Shown in pieces: positions 1 to 6,884 of a DNA stretch of 12,990 nt; position 1 is the first letter of the stretch; each line of letters begins with the position of its first letter. A program made the translations under genes and the position numbers. The stretch is taken from contig JBEVEP010000031.1 of NCBI GenBank assembly GCA_040512755.1, forward strand, positions 1 to 12,990, written 5' to 3'. The notes under the pieces were generated by a model. The model was not told the origin of the DNA. It searched no databases and saw only the letters and a program-made list of their open reading frames with translations. This DNA comes from JBEVEP01 sp040512755. GTDB taxonomy: Bacteria > Pseudomonadota > Alphaproteobacteria > Rhizobiales > Rhizobiaceae.

Positions 1-81
1 TATCTGCTGCTGGCCATACTATCCTCCTTCGCCTTCGCGGCCATCGAACGTTGGGCAGGAAAGGCCGAGTTCAACCGATGA
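1..81 (+). CDS. ABC transporter permease, polar amino acid type (3' end only)
   Basis: Only the last 26 codons are present, in frame 1, ending at the TGA at 79-81. They read as a short hydrophobic run (YLLLAILSSFAFAAIERW) followed by a basic/polar tail, which is how the last membrane segment of a HisMQ-type permease ends. The assignment rests mainly on the neighbour: the next gene is a clear permease of this family and its ATG overlaps this stop codon (ATGA at 78-81). Such transporters usually need two permease subunits encoded side by side. The substrate cannot be told from this fragment. The binding protein and ATPase are not in the window and may lie further upstream. Confidence 0.75.
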   Translation, partial: YLLLAILSSFAFAAIERWAGKAEFNR

Positions 82-911
82 GCACTGGCACGATCAGCCA
101 AAAAGCAGATTTCGATCTGCCTCCACCATCAGCGTCCCACTGGTCCGGCGAGCGGATCGCCGGAGTGGCGCTGCTTGTCCTTTGGGCGGCTTTGGGTATC
201 GCCCTTGCCGTCTACATCCTGTTGGCGTGGAACCCCGATCTCTACTCGCGTTACACCTCCAAATATCTTTCCGGCCTCGGCGTGACACTGAGCCTGGTCG
301 GCAGTTCGATCGTGCTTGGAGCCATACTGTCGGCGCCGATTGCCTATGCCCGAATGTCTCGAAACCCTATCCTGTCCGGATTGGCATACGCTTACGTGTA
401 TTTCTTCCGGGGCACGCCGCTGATCGCGCAGACCTTCCTGGTCTACTACGGTCTCGGGCAGTTCCGGCCGCAGCTCGAAGCGATCGGCCTCTGGAGTTTT
501 TTCCGTGACGCATGGTACTGCGCAATTTTGACCTTTTCCCTCAATACGGCGGCGTATCAGGCCGAGATTCTGCGCGGAGCGATACAAAGCGTTCCGAAGG
601 GTCAATGGGAAGGCGCCGCGTCTCTTGGGCTTTCCAAACTGCAAACACTTTGGAAGATTATCCTGCCGCAGGCCCTGATCGTCGCGCTCCGGCCCTACGG
701 AAATGAGATCATTCTGATGATCAAGGGATCTGCGATCGTGGCAATCATTACGGTCTACGACCTGATGGGGGAAACCAGGCGCGCCTATTCCCGCAGCTTC
801 GATTTCCAGACCTATCTTTGGGCCGCGCTCATTTATCTGGCTCTGGTTGAAACGCTCAGGAACGCCATCGAATGGATTGAGCGTGGCATCACCCGTCACT
901 TGAAACGTTGA
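78..911 (+). CDS. Polar amino acid ABC transporter permease (HisM/ArtM-like)
   Basis: A 277-residue inner-membrane permease of the HisMQ family, expected to pair with the preceding permease and an ATPase to import a polar or basic amino acid or opine-like compound. Membrane segments are visible at about residues 27-50, 66-90, 100-125, 147-162 and 245-262. The stretch FFRGTPLIAQTFL (109-121) is typical of this family. The ATPase-contacting EAA loop lies at about 178-200, starting EGAASLG and ending at the conserved LP pair. I start at the ATG at 78 because it overlaps the upstream stop as ATGA, implying translational coupling; an in-frame start further upstream at 51 would overlap the previous gene more deeply. 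Family assignment is secure; the substrate is unknown. Confidence 0.93.
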   Translation: MSTGTISQKADFDLPPPSASHWSGERIAGVALLVLWAALGIALAVYILLAWNPDLYSRYTSKYLSGLGVTLSLVGSSIVLGAILSAPIAYARMSRNPILSGLAYAYVYFFRGTPLIAQTFLVYYGLGQFRPQLEAIGLWSFFRDAWYCAILTFSLNTAAYQAEILRGAIQSVPKGQWEGAASLGLSKLQTLWKIILPQALIVALRPYGNEIILMIKGSAIVAIITVYDLMGETRRAYSRSFDFQTYLWAALIYLALVETLRNAIEWIERGITRHLKR

Positions 912-932
912 TCAAGGTCCGCTCGGCCTTGA
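912..932 (+). terminator. Possible hairpin after the permease gene
   Basis: An inverted repeat starts directly after the permease stop: TCAAGG at 912-917 pairs with CCTTGA at 927-932. Two further C-G pairs are possible around a bulged T, leaving a four-base GCTC loop. There is no run of T after it, so it is not a classical intrinsic terminator. It may mark the 3' end of the transporter transcript, but its position is the main support. Confidence 0.35.
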
Positions 933-1035
933 CGAATTCACTCTAACGCATAGACCTGACCCCTTGCGGATGCGCGGGGCGTCTCGTCGAGGACCTGCGG
1001 CGGGTTGGCGCAATCACATAACTCAGGAGCAAAAC

Positions 1036-1905
1036 ATGGCTTCGGTAGCATTCCTTGGTCTTGGCGTGATGGGCTATCCGATGGCAGGGCACCTGAAGAA
1101 CCGCGGTGGTCACGAAGTGACTGTCTACAACCGCACGAGGGCCAAAGCTGAAAAATGGGTTTCCGAACACGGCGGTGCACTCGCCGCGACACCCGCCGAA
1201 GCTGCTCAGGGTCGGAATTTCGTTTTCTGCTGCGTTGGTAATGACGACGATCTGCGCCAAGTCACCACGGGTCCGGACGGCGCGTTTCACGCGATGAAGA
1301 AGGGCGCGGTCTTCATCGACAATACGACGGCCTCGGCAGAGGTTGCCCGCGAATTGGCGGAACAGGCGTCGAAGCGCGGCTTCGAATTTCTCGATGCGCC
1401 TGTCTCGGGAGGTCAGGCCGGCGCGGAAAACGGCATCCTTACCGTCATGGTCGGAGGCGATCAGGCAGCCTTTGAGCGCGCAAAGCCTGTGATCGAGGCT
1501 TACGCGCGTATGGCTGGCCTCATGGGCCCCTCCGGGGCCGGGCAGTTGACGAAAATGGTCAACCAGATCTGCATTGCCGGACTGGTGCAGGGCCTTGCCG
1601 AGGGCATCCATTTTTGCAGGAGGGCCGGGCTTGAGATCGAAAAGGTCATCGACGTCATTTCCAAGGGAGCGGCGGGATCCTGGCAAATGGAAAACCGTCA
1701 CAGAACGATGACTGCGGGCAAGTACGATTTCGGGTTTGCCGTGGATTGGATGCGCAAGGATCTGGGCATCTGCCTTGCGGAAGCTGATCGCAACGGTGCA
1801 CGCCTTCCCGTCACCGCGTTGGTCGATCAGTTCTACAAAGATGTTCAGGCGATGGGTGGAAATCGCTGGGATACGTCGTCTCTCCTGGCGCGTCTGGAAA
1901 AATAG
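1036..1905 (+). CDS. NAD(P)-dependent beta-hydroxyacid dehydrogenase (glyoxylate/succinic semialdehyde reductase type)
   Basis: A 289-residue cytosolic oxidoreductase of the 3-hydroxyisobutyrate dehydrogenase family, which interconverts small beta-hydroxyacids and their semialdehydes. The N-terminal Rossmann domain has the dinucleotide motif GLGVMG (8-13). YNRT at 31-34 follows the second strand, and an N-R-T there generally favours NADPH, as in plant and bacterial GLYR/GarR-like enzymes. The substrate-binding signature DAPVSGG is at 120-126, the catalytic lysine is K173 in GQLTKMVNQ, and the conserved KDLG is at 241-244. The start is the ATG at 1036, with AGGAG at 1025-1029 six bases upstream; a longer in-frame start at 964 would add an unconserved basic leader. 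The AlkD-like gene follows after 10 nt, so both are probably on one transcript. The exact substrate is not determined by the sequence. Confidence 0.93.
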   Translation: MASVAFLGLGVMGYPMAGHLKNRGGHEVTVYNRTRAKAEKWVSEHGGALAATPAEAAQGRNFVFCCVGNDDDLRQVTTGPDGAFHAMKKGAVFIDNTTASAEVARELAEQASKRGFEFLDAPVSGGQAGAENGILTVMVGGDQAAFERAKPVIEAYARMAGLMGPSGAGQLTKMVNQICIAGLVQGLAEGIHFCRRAGLEIEKVIDVISKGAAGSWQMENRHRTMTAGKYDFGFAVDWMRKDLGICLAEADRNGARLPVTALVDQFYKDVQAMGGNRWDTSSLLARLEK

Positions 1906-1915
1906 AACTCCAGCG

Positions 1916-2641
1916 ATGTCTGCCCCCTCGCCCGCGTGGAATGCCGATCAAGTCGTCGCGCATCTAAGATTGCTCGGTTCCGAAGAGAATCGTGCCGGAA
2001 TGGCTCGCTTCGGCATCCGTACCGAAGCAGCGCTGGGTGTGCCGAACGCCGTTCTGCGGCCGCTCGGGCGGGCGCTGAAACGTGACCATGGTCGGGCCTT
2101 GGCGCTTTGGGAGACCGGCATACGCGAAGCCAGGCTGCTTTCTCTTTTCACCGATGAGCCCAAAAAAGTGACGCGCACCCAGGCTGAAGGCTACGCTGCC
2201 GCGTTCGACTCCTGGGAAATCGTCGATCATGCCGCCGACCTCTTTTGCGACGCAGGTCTCGCCACGGAACTGGTTCCGGTATTCGCCGCTGACGAGCGCG
2301 AATTCGTGCGCAGAACCGGCTTTGCCATGATGGCATGGGCCGCGGTTCACCTCAAAAAGGAGCCAGATGAAACCTTCGTTCAATGGCTGGGCCTTGTCGA
2401 GGAACACGCCAAAGACAGTCGCAACTTCGTCAAAAAGGCCGTCAACTGGGCGCTGAGGCAGATTGGAAAACGCTCTACGGCTCTGCGCGGCCCTGCGCTC
2501 GCTCTGGCCGAGAGGCTTGCCGCCTCGGCTGACAAAAGCGAGCGCTGGATCGGCAAGGACGCCGTGAAGGAACTGACCGATCCAAAACAACTTGAGCGGT
2601 TGGCCGCCAAAACAGCGAAGTACATTGAGCGGGGCCGCTGA
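1916..2641 (+). CDS. DNA alkylation repair protein, AlkD-like (HEAT-like repeats)
   Basis: A 241-residue protein built almost wholly of amphipathic helices, matching the AlkD-type DNA glycosylase family. These enzymes excise bulky or positively charged alkylated bases such as N3- and N7-alkylpurines without flipping the base. Residues expected for the AlkD active site are visible: W100 and D104 in SWEIVDHAAD, the arginine pair R132-R133 in FVRRTG, and W178 in VNWALRQIGK. The matches to B. cereus AlkD W109, D113, R148 and W187 are my motif-based alignment. The ATG at 1916 follows the dehydrogenase stop by only 10 nt and has no clear Shine-Dalgarno of its own, suggesting coupled translation. 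The longer open frame to 1736 overlaps the dehydrogenase and is not used. Its pairing with a metabolic dehydrogenase is unexplained. Confidence 0.9.
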   Translation: MSAPSPAWNADQVVAHLRLLGSEENRAGMARFGIRTEAALGVPNAVLRPLGRALKRDHGRALALWETGIREARLLSLFTDEPKKVTRTQAEGYAAAFDSWEIVDHAADLFCDAGLATELVPVFAADEREFVRRTGFAMMAWAAVHLKKEPDETFVQWLGLVEEHAKDSRNFVKKAVNWALRQIGKRSTALRGPALALAERLAASADKSERWIGKDAVKELTDPKQLERLAAKTAKYIERGR

Positions 2642-2654
2642 CGCTGTCAGTGGC
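2634..2654 (+). terminator. Hairpin spanning the stop codon, between convergent genes
   Basis: A nine-pair stem with a three-base loop: 2634-2642 (GCCGCTGAC) pairs with 2646-2654 (GTCAGTGGC), with one G-T pair. It includes the TGA stop of the AlkD-like gene and lies in the 64-bp gap before the convergent Lrp gene. It is not followed by a T tract, so factor-independent termination is unproven. A role in protecting or ending the upstream transcript is plausible from its position. Confidence 0.4.
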
Positions 2655-2705
2655 GACGGCTCTCGGCTCAATCCCGGGCGAGCGTCCTGCCCTGCTTGCT
2701 ACCTG

Positions 2706-3197
2706 CTAAGCGGCCGAGGATGCTGTATCTTTGTCGAGCACCATGTAATCCAGAGGCAGTTGGGTCGTGTATTTGATCTGCTCCATCGCGAAAGCCGACG
2801 ACACATCGCGGATTTCGATCTTGGCGATGAGCCGCTTGTAGAAGGCATCGTAGGCGGCAATGTCAGGCACGACGACCCGCAGCAAATAATCGATATCGCC
2901 GCTCATGCGATAGAATTCAATAACTTCCGGGAACTCCTGAATAACTTCGGAGAAGCGGCGCAGCCATTCGAGGCTATGTGAGTTCGTCCGGACCGACACA
3001 AATACAGTCACGCGCGTGTTGATCCGCTCCGGATCGAGCAACGCCACACGCCGCTTGATGACGCCTTCTTCCTCGAGTTTCTGGATACGCCTCCAGCAAG
3101 GTGTCGTCGAGAGCCCGACTTTCTTGGCGATGTCCGCAACGGCCAGCGTAGCGTCTTCCTGTAGAAGGCGCAAAATTTTTCGGTCAAGACGGTCCAT
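2706..3197 (-). CDS. Lrp/AsnC family transcriptional regulator
   Basis: A 163-residue DNA-binding regulator of the feast/famine (Lrp/AsnC) family. The N-terminal winged helix-turn-helix covers about residues 3-50 (MDRLDRKIL opening, recognition region GLSTTPCWRRIQKLEEEGVI). The C-terminal RAM effector/oligomerisation domain follows from about 65, with the expected GDIDYLLRV strand at 100-108. Length is normal. The ATG at 3197 has GGAG (complement of 3204-3207) six bases upstream. A 19-bp dyad close to the Lrp consensus lies 10 nt before the start, so autoregulation is likely. The gene is last in a run of four minus-strand genes and converges on the AlkD-like gene. Members of this family sense amino acids; the effector and targets cannot be told here, although the transporter or dehydrogenase nearby could be candidates. 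Confidence 0.95.
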   Translation of the reverse strand: MDRLDRKILRLLQEDATLAVADIAKKVGLSTTPCWRRIQKLEEEGVIKRRVALLDPERINTRVTVFVSVRTNSHSLEWLRRFSEVIQEFPEVIEFYRMSGDIDYLLRVVVPDIAAYDAFYKRLIAKIEIRDVSSAFAMEQIKYTTQLPLDYMVLDKDTASSAA

Positions 3198-3207
3198 ATG
3201 GGGCTCC

Positions 3208-3226
3208 AGTAGAATGGTATGCTACT
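3208..3226. promoter_or_regulatory. Probable Lrp-type operator upstream of the Lrp/AsnC gene
   Basis: The 19-bp dyad AGTAGAATGGTATGCTACT has seven of nine symmetric pairs. Its core on the minus strand, TAGCATACCATTCTA (3224 down to 3210), matches 13 of 15 positions of the published E. coli Lrp consensus YAGHAWATTWTDCTR; only the two central T positions are C. It lies just upstream of the Shine-Dalgarno of the regulator at 3197, where a bound protein would block its own transcription. Autoregulation is common in this family. Binding itself is inferred. Confidence 0.6.
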
Positions 3227-3260
3227 TTGACTGGGAAAAAGGAATGCCGCAAGCACAAAT

Positions 3261-3914
3261 TCACGAGGTGGCGGTAGCGGCGTGTTTGTCCGATTCCGGA
3301 TGCAGATGGCGCCGGACCTCTGCTTTCAGGAAAGGCAGCAATTCCGTTTCAAACCATGGATTGCGCTTCAGCCAACCTGTGTTGCGCCAGGAGGGATGCG
3401 GAAGGGCAAGAACCTTCGGCGCAGAAGTCTCCGTATAGATTCGCCGCCAATCTCTAACCGTATCGGTAAGTGTTAACTTACGCACTTGTCCCAGGTGCCA
3501 CGTTTGCGCGTAGATGCCGAAGGTGAGCACGAGGTCGATCTGAGGCATCAAGGCCATGAGAGGCGCTCGCCATGCGGCGGCGCATTCCCTGCGCGGCGGC
3601 AAGTCCCCGCCCTTGGCGTCCTGGCCCGGAAAGCAGAAGCCCATGGGGGCGATCGCAAACAGGTCAGGATCGTAAAACTCGTCCCGGCTGACTTCCAGCC
3701 AATCCCGGAGCCGGTCTCCAGAGGCGTCGTTGAACGGCATACCCGTAGCGTGGACTTTGGTGCCCGGCGCTTGTCCCGCAATCAGAATCCGCGCGTTCGA
3801 CGACGCCGTCAGCACCGGACGCGGTTCATGCGGCATCGGCTTGCCGAGTGGATTATCGCGACAGATCCGGCAAGCACGAATTCTCTCGGTAAGGTCCTTA
3901 AGTTCGGGGCTCAT
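3261..3914 (-). CDS. Uracil-DNA glycosylase family protein (family 4-like)
   Basis: A 217-residue protein of the uracil-DNA glycosylase superfamily, which removes uracil from DNA as the first step of base excision repair. Motif 1 is GQAPG (47-51), followed by TGMPFNDASGDRLRDWL; motif 2 is LPHPSWRNT (171-179), containing the conserved HPS. Four cysteines (C15 and C18 in CRIC, C94, C111) are spaced much like the iron-sulfur ligands of family 4 enzymes. Motif 1 has Q where family 4 usually has E, so this may be a divergent subgroup. I prefer the ATG at 3914; a GTG at 3938 in the same frame would add eight residues, and neither has a good Shine-Dalgarno. It sits 63 bp upstream of the Lrp gene on the same strand. 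Real uracil-excising activity is inferred. Confidence 0.87.
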   Translation of the reverse strand: MSPELKDLTERIRACRICRDNPLGKPMPHEPRPVLTASSNARILIAGQAPGTKVHATGMPFNDASGDRLRDWLEVSRDEFYDPDLFAIAPMGFCFPGQDAKGGDLPPRRECAAAWRAPLMALMPQIDLVLTFGIYAQTWHLGQVRKLTLTDTVRDWRRIYTETSAPKVLALPHPSWRNTGWLKRNPWFETELLPFLKAEVRRHLHPESDKHAATATS

Positions 3915-4004
3915 GGAATGGTGGCGGGTTGCCTTCACAATGCTGGTTCGAGGCCGGTCTATTGTTCACATATGGGCTTGCCACCAACGTTTTGCTGATA
4001 GCGT

Positions 4005-4616
4005 TTATGCGTCCGCGCTTGGACGAGCGCGCAATGCCGTGTGCCAGCGGATCACATTGACCAACTCTGCGGGCACCTGAATGCGGGCCGGCTTCATGAA
4101 ATCGATCGCGATCAGACCCGTGATGTCAGCGATGGAATAGGTATCTCCAGCCGCAAATTCGCGGTTTGCAAGTTCATTGTCGAGAAGTTGCAGAAACTCG
4201 ATCACCTTCGGTTTGTTCGCCTCACCCCATTGCGGAACCTGCGGCACTTCCATCTCTTTCATAGCAGGATGGATGTGGCGGAATGCTTGTCCGACGCTAA
4301 AGAACAGGTTCAGCTCAATCCGGCGCTGCCACATCTCAACCAACGCCTTGCCCAGAGCGCCCGTTCCGAACAAAGCGGGTTCGGGATGCAACTCCTCGAA
4401 ATATCGGCAAATCGCGATCGATTCAGTAATGATCGTGCCGTCGTCCAACTCAAGCACAGGGAGGCGGCGGAGTGGATTGCGGGACGCAACCTCCCCTTGC
4501 CGGTGCTCCATGGCGCCCATATCGATTGAAACCCTGGGTATCTCGATGCCCTTTTCCGCCAGAAAGACCCGCACGCGGCGCGGATTAGGCGCTCGGCCGC
4601 CATCGAAAAGCTTCAT
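4005..4616 (-). CDS. Glutathione S-transferase
   Basis: A 203-residue cytosolic GST. The thioredoxin-like N-terminal domain holds the cis-proline stretch LPVLE (52-56, P53) and the glutathione gamma-glutamyl contact ES (65-66) in TESIAICRY. The all-helical C-terminal domain has the folding motif AAGDTYSIADI (155-165). The first loop reads FDGGRAPNPRR; the usual catalytic Tyr, Ser or Cys is not obvious there, with N11 the nearest candidate, as in some bacterial Nu-type or Ure2p-like GSTs. The ATG at 4616 has GGAGG (complement of 4623-4627) six bases upstream, which decides the start over a longer frame beginning at 4658. The likely role is conjugation or reduction of electrophiles or peroxides; the substrate is unknown. 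The nuclease homologue ends 42 bp upstream, so co-transcription is possible. Confidence 0.92.
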   Translation of the reverse strand: MKLFDGGRAPNPRRVRVFLAEKGIEIPRVSIDMGAMEHRQGEVASRNPLRRLPVLELDDGTIITESIAICRYFEELHPEPALFGTGALGKALVEMWQRRIELNLFFSVGQAFRHIHPAMKEMEVPQVPQWGEANKPKVIEFLQLLDNELANREFAAGDTYSIADITGLIAIDFMKPARIQVPAELVNVIRWHTALRARPSADA

Positions 4617-4622
4617 ACCGTT

Positions 4623-4627
4623 CCTCC
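4623..4627 (-). promoter_or_regulatory. Ribosome binding site of the GST gene
   Basis: GGAGG on the minus strand, six bases before the ATG at 4616. It decides that start: the upstream in-frame start at 4658 would leave this site inside the coding region and add 14 unconserved residues. Confidence 0.75.
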
Positions 4628-4658
4628 GATTTTCCATTCTTGTGGCAGATGTGCTCAA

Positions 4659-5276
4659 TCAGGAAAAGCCGATGACGCGGCGGATCCAGTCAATGATACT
4701 GCCTTTGAGCCTGTGTTCGTTTTCCGCGAGCCCCCCGTGGCTGTCCCGCCAGTCGCGGGGGCGATCAAACGGTCCTGCCCACAAGCCCAGCTTTTTCTGA
4801 CGAGCCTGAGCTTCTTCTTCAAGGTAGTCGCCGTAAGCAACTGCCCAGCCACTCGTGACCTGCATCCGATTGAGATTCACCCCGGCAGCCGTGCATTCGG
4901 CCAGCAGGCGGCCGTAGCGGTCATGTTCCCATCCTGAACACGAGACGGATTTTCCGCCGATGAGTTTGGCCAAAGCCTCACGCGAGCGCCGCCCGCAGGC
5001 ATAGTTTTCGCCGTTTTTGACACAGGTTTGGGCATATTCCGGCGCGTCGATACCACGCAGCCGGATGCGCTGGGCGCCGAGTGTCAGCGAATCGCCGTCG
5101 TTGACGATTGCAGCTGCCGTTGGCAACTGAACTTCGACGCGATCGAGCCGCGCCGAAATCAGCAGCAAGAGCCCAAAGATAGCCATGGCCAGCCCAATAT
5201 CGAGCAATTTTCGGAACAGGCTGCGTTCAGGACGCGGGTAGCCGCGCCGATATCTACCAGACCAGGATCGGATCAT
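4659..5276 (-). CDS. Membrane-anchored thermonuclease (SNase-like) family protein
   Basis: A 205-residue protein with a staphylococcal nuclease-like domain behind a single N-terminal membrane segment. Residues 1-23 are strongly basic (seven Arg/Lys in the first 22), followed by a hydrophobic helix at about 26-42, predicting N-in topology with the nuclease domain in the periplasm. Active-site residues of SNase are in place: D62 in NDGDS, R72 and D77-E80 in RIRLRGIDAPE, and R123 in DRYGR. It should therefore be a calcium-dependent nuclease, though many bacterial homologues are uncharacterised. Extra cysteines (C85, C94, C113, C128) could form disulfides, fitting an exported domain. It is the first gene of the minus-strand series and is divergent from the histidine kinase gene across 72 bp. 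The ATG at 5276 has only a weak Shine-Dalgarno. Confidence 0.87.
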   Translation of the reverse strand: MIRSWSGRYRRGYPRPERSLFRKLLDIGLAMAIFGLLLLISARLDRVEVQLPTAAAIVNDGDSLTLGAQRIRLRGIDAPEYAQTCVKNGENYACGRRSREALAKLIGGKSVSCSGWEHDRYGRLLAECTAAGVNLNRMQVTSGWAVAYGDYLEEEAQARQKKLGLWAGPFDRPRDWRDSHGGLAENEHRLKGSIIDWIRRVIGFS

Positions 5277-5348
5277 CCGCGGAAGGGACTCTTAATCATT
5301 ACAAACTAGCCTGCGCTAATATTTGATACGCGCCAGAATAGAAAATCC
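5277..5348. promoter_or_regulatory. Divergent promoter region between the nuclease homologue and the histidine kinase
   Basis: This 72-bp gap is AT-richer than the flanking genes and must drive both outward genes unless a longer transcript enters. A TAATAT hexamer at 5317-5322 could serve as a -10 for the kinase, but no good -35 is found 16-18 bp upstream. A GANTC methylation-type site (GACTC, 5287-5291) is present; CcrM methylates such sites in most alphaproteobacteria. Individual elements are weak. Confidence 0.35.
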
Positions 5349-6884
5349 ATGCCGCTGCAACAATCGAACACGGCGGATAAATTCATAGTGGACCGCCGGA
5401 AGCCGCGTCGCAACAACGATGTGTCGAAGGCTGTGCGCAAGACTCGCGATCGTCTTTCCCAGCAGGCAGGCAACCCAACGCTCGACCGTGAGCTGCTGAA
5501 GCTTCACGCTCGGGCGGTGATCAATAGCGCGACCGCTATTCCTCTGCTGGTGCTGTTGATCTCGACGGCGGCAGTGCTCGCAGGCTCGCGCACGGATATC
5601 ATGATTTGGTCGCTCATCACCGTGACCGGCTATGCAGTCCTGTTCGCGATCGCGCTTCGAATCAAGAAGATGGATGTTGCGAACATCACAACCGTTTCCG
5701 CACGCGGTTATCTCCTGCTGGGGCATTTTTTGAGTGGAATCGGCTGGACCTATTTTGCCCTGCTGCAATGCGAGCGATGTGACGCAAGCCAGTTTTCGGT
5801 GATCAAGGCAGTCGCGCTTTTGATAGCCATCGCCGCAACCGCGCTTATCGGTTCCGCCTTGAGCGGCGCGCTTATCGTAACGTTTATCCTCCCGGTCGCC
5901 GTCTATGCGTTCGCCGGGCCGGCGCTTTCCCCGTCGGCGGAAAGCATAATGGCTGCCCTGCTCGTCCTGTCCTTGCCCTTCTTCTCTTATGTCGCCGGCA
6001 ATATGAACAAGTCAGCGATCATGCTGATTTCATTTCGACCCGAGATGGACGCCCTCCTCGCTGAAGTCGAAACCGCCAGGTCGATATCGGACGAAGCCCG
6101 CTGGAGAGCCGAAGAGGCAAACCTTGCAAAGTCGCGCTTTCTCGCTTCGATGAGCCATGAACTACGCACCCCGCTCAACGCCATTCTGGGCTTTTCCGAG
6201 GTGATGGCGAGTGAGGTGCTAGGCTCACTGAACAATCCGACCTATCGCGACTATGCCCGCGACATTCATGGTTCGGGCCAGCACCTCCTCGATGTGATTA
6301 ACGAGATCCTTGACCTCTCCCGGATCGAGGCAGGCCGCTATCAGTTGAACGAGGAGCCTATGGTCATCCTCGACACGGTTGAAGAGTGCTGCCGTATGAT
6401 GGAACTCAAGGCCCGCAACAAGAACATCCGCCTCGTCCGGCAGTTCGAAATCGGGATGCCGCGTCTATTCGCAGATACGCGGGCCGTTCGTCAGATTGTT
6501 TTGAACCTGCTTTCCAACGCCGTAAAATTCACGGGAAGCGGCGGCGAAATCCTCGTGCGCGTTGGCTGGACCGCGGGAGGCGGTCAATACGTTTCGGTCA
6601 AGGACAACGGCCCCGGTATCCCCGAAGACGAGATCCCGATCGTACTATCGGCCTTCGGCCAGGGTTCGATCGCGATCAAGAGCGCGGAACAGGGCACCGG
6701 CCTGGGCTTACCGATCGTGCAGGGCCTGCTATCGATGCACGGCGGCGAATTCCAGCTATTGTCGACACTGCGCCAAGGTACTGAAGCCATCGCGGTATTC
6801 CCGCCATCGCGCGTCATGGAGGCGCTGCCGGCGGTTCCTGCACGCGCTGCTGTACAACCGGTGCGCCGGCTCAGGGCTGTCTGA
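5349..6884 (+). CDS. Membrane sensor histidine kinase, DivJ/PleC/PdhS-like
   Basis: A 511-residue sensor kinase. After a basic N-terminus, about six membrane segments lie between residues 57 and 216, with no recognisable periplasmic ligand domain. A coiled linker (about 230-262) leads to the HisKA domain with phospho-acceptor H270 in SMSHELRTPLNAILGFSEVM; the E-x-x-T after the histidine is the motif linked to phosphatase activity. The ATPase domain has the N box around N390, DNGPGIP (419-425), AFGQGS (435-440) and GTGLGLP (449-455). The dimerisation helix and LLDVINEILDLSRIEAGR resemble the PleC/DivJ/PdhS kinases that act on DivK and PleD in cell-cycle control; that role is an inference from resemblance. 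No response regulator is adjacent. The last four codons overlap the convergent cobT gene. There is no strong Shine-Dalgarno before the ATG. Confidence 0.92.
   Translation: MPLQQSNTADKFIVDRRKPRRNNDVSKAVRKTRDRLSQQAGNPTLDRELLKLHARAVINSATAIPLLVLLISTAAVLAGSRTDIMIWSLITVTGYAVLFAIALRIKKMDVANITTVSARGYLLLGHFLSGIGWTYFALLQCERCDASQFSVIKAVALLIAIAATALIGSALSGALIVTFILPVAVYAFAGPALSPSAESIMAALLVLSLPFFSYVAGNMNKSAIMLISFRPEMDALLAEVETARSISDEARWRAEEANLAKSRFLASMSHELRTPLNAILGFSEVMASEVLGSLNNPTYRDYARDIHGSGQHLLDVINEILDLSRIEAGRYQLNEEPMVILDTVEECCRMMELKARNKNIRLVRQFEIGMPRLFADTRAVRQIVLNLLSNAVKFTGSGGEILVRVGWTAGGGQYVSVKDNGPGIPEDEIPIVLSAFGQGSIAIKSAEQGTGLGLPIVQGLLSMHGGEFQLLSTLRQGTEAIAVFPPSRVMEALPAVPARAAVQPVRRLRAV

Noticed and set aside
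129..899. 256-codon open frame on the minus strand
   Set aside because: It lies wholly antisense to the ABC permease, which has strong family motifs; the translation has no recognisable domain and a composition typical of a GC-rich shadow.
912..1035. Small gene upstream of the dehydrogenase (in-frame start at 964)
   Set aside because: The extra 24 residues before the GxGxxG fold are basic and unconserved, and a good Shine-Dalgarno precedes the ATG at 1036.
943..1701. 252-codon open frame on the minus strand
   Set aside because: Antisense to the dehydrogenase with its intact cofactor and catalytic motifs; no family resemblance.
1964..2671. 235-codon open frame on the minus strand
   Set aside because: Antisense to the AlkD-like gene; no start signal or domain.
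3486..3998. 170-codon open frame on the plus strand
   Set aside because: Antisense to the uracil-DNA glycosylase gene, which carries the conserved motifs.
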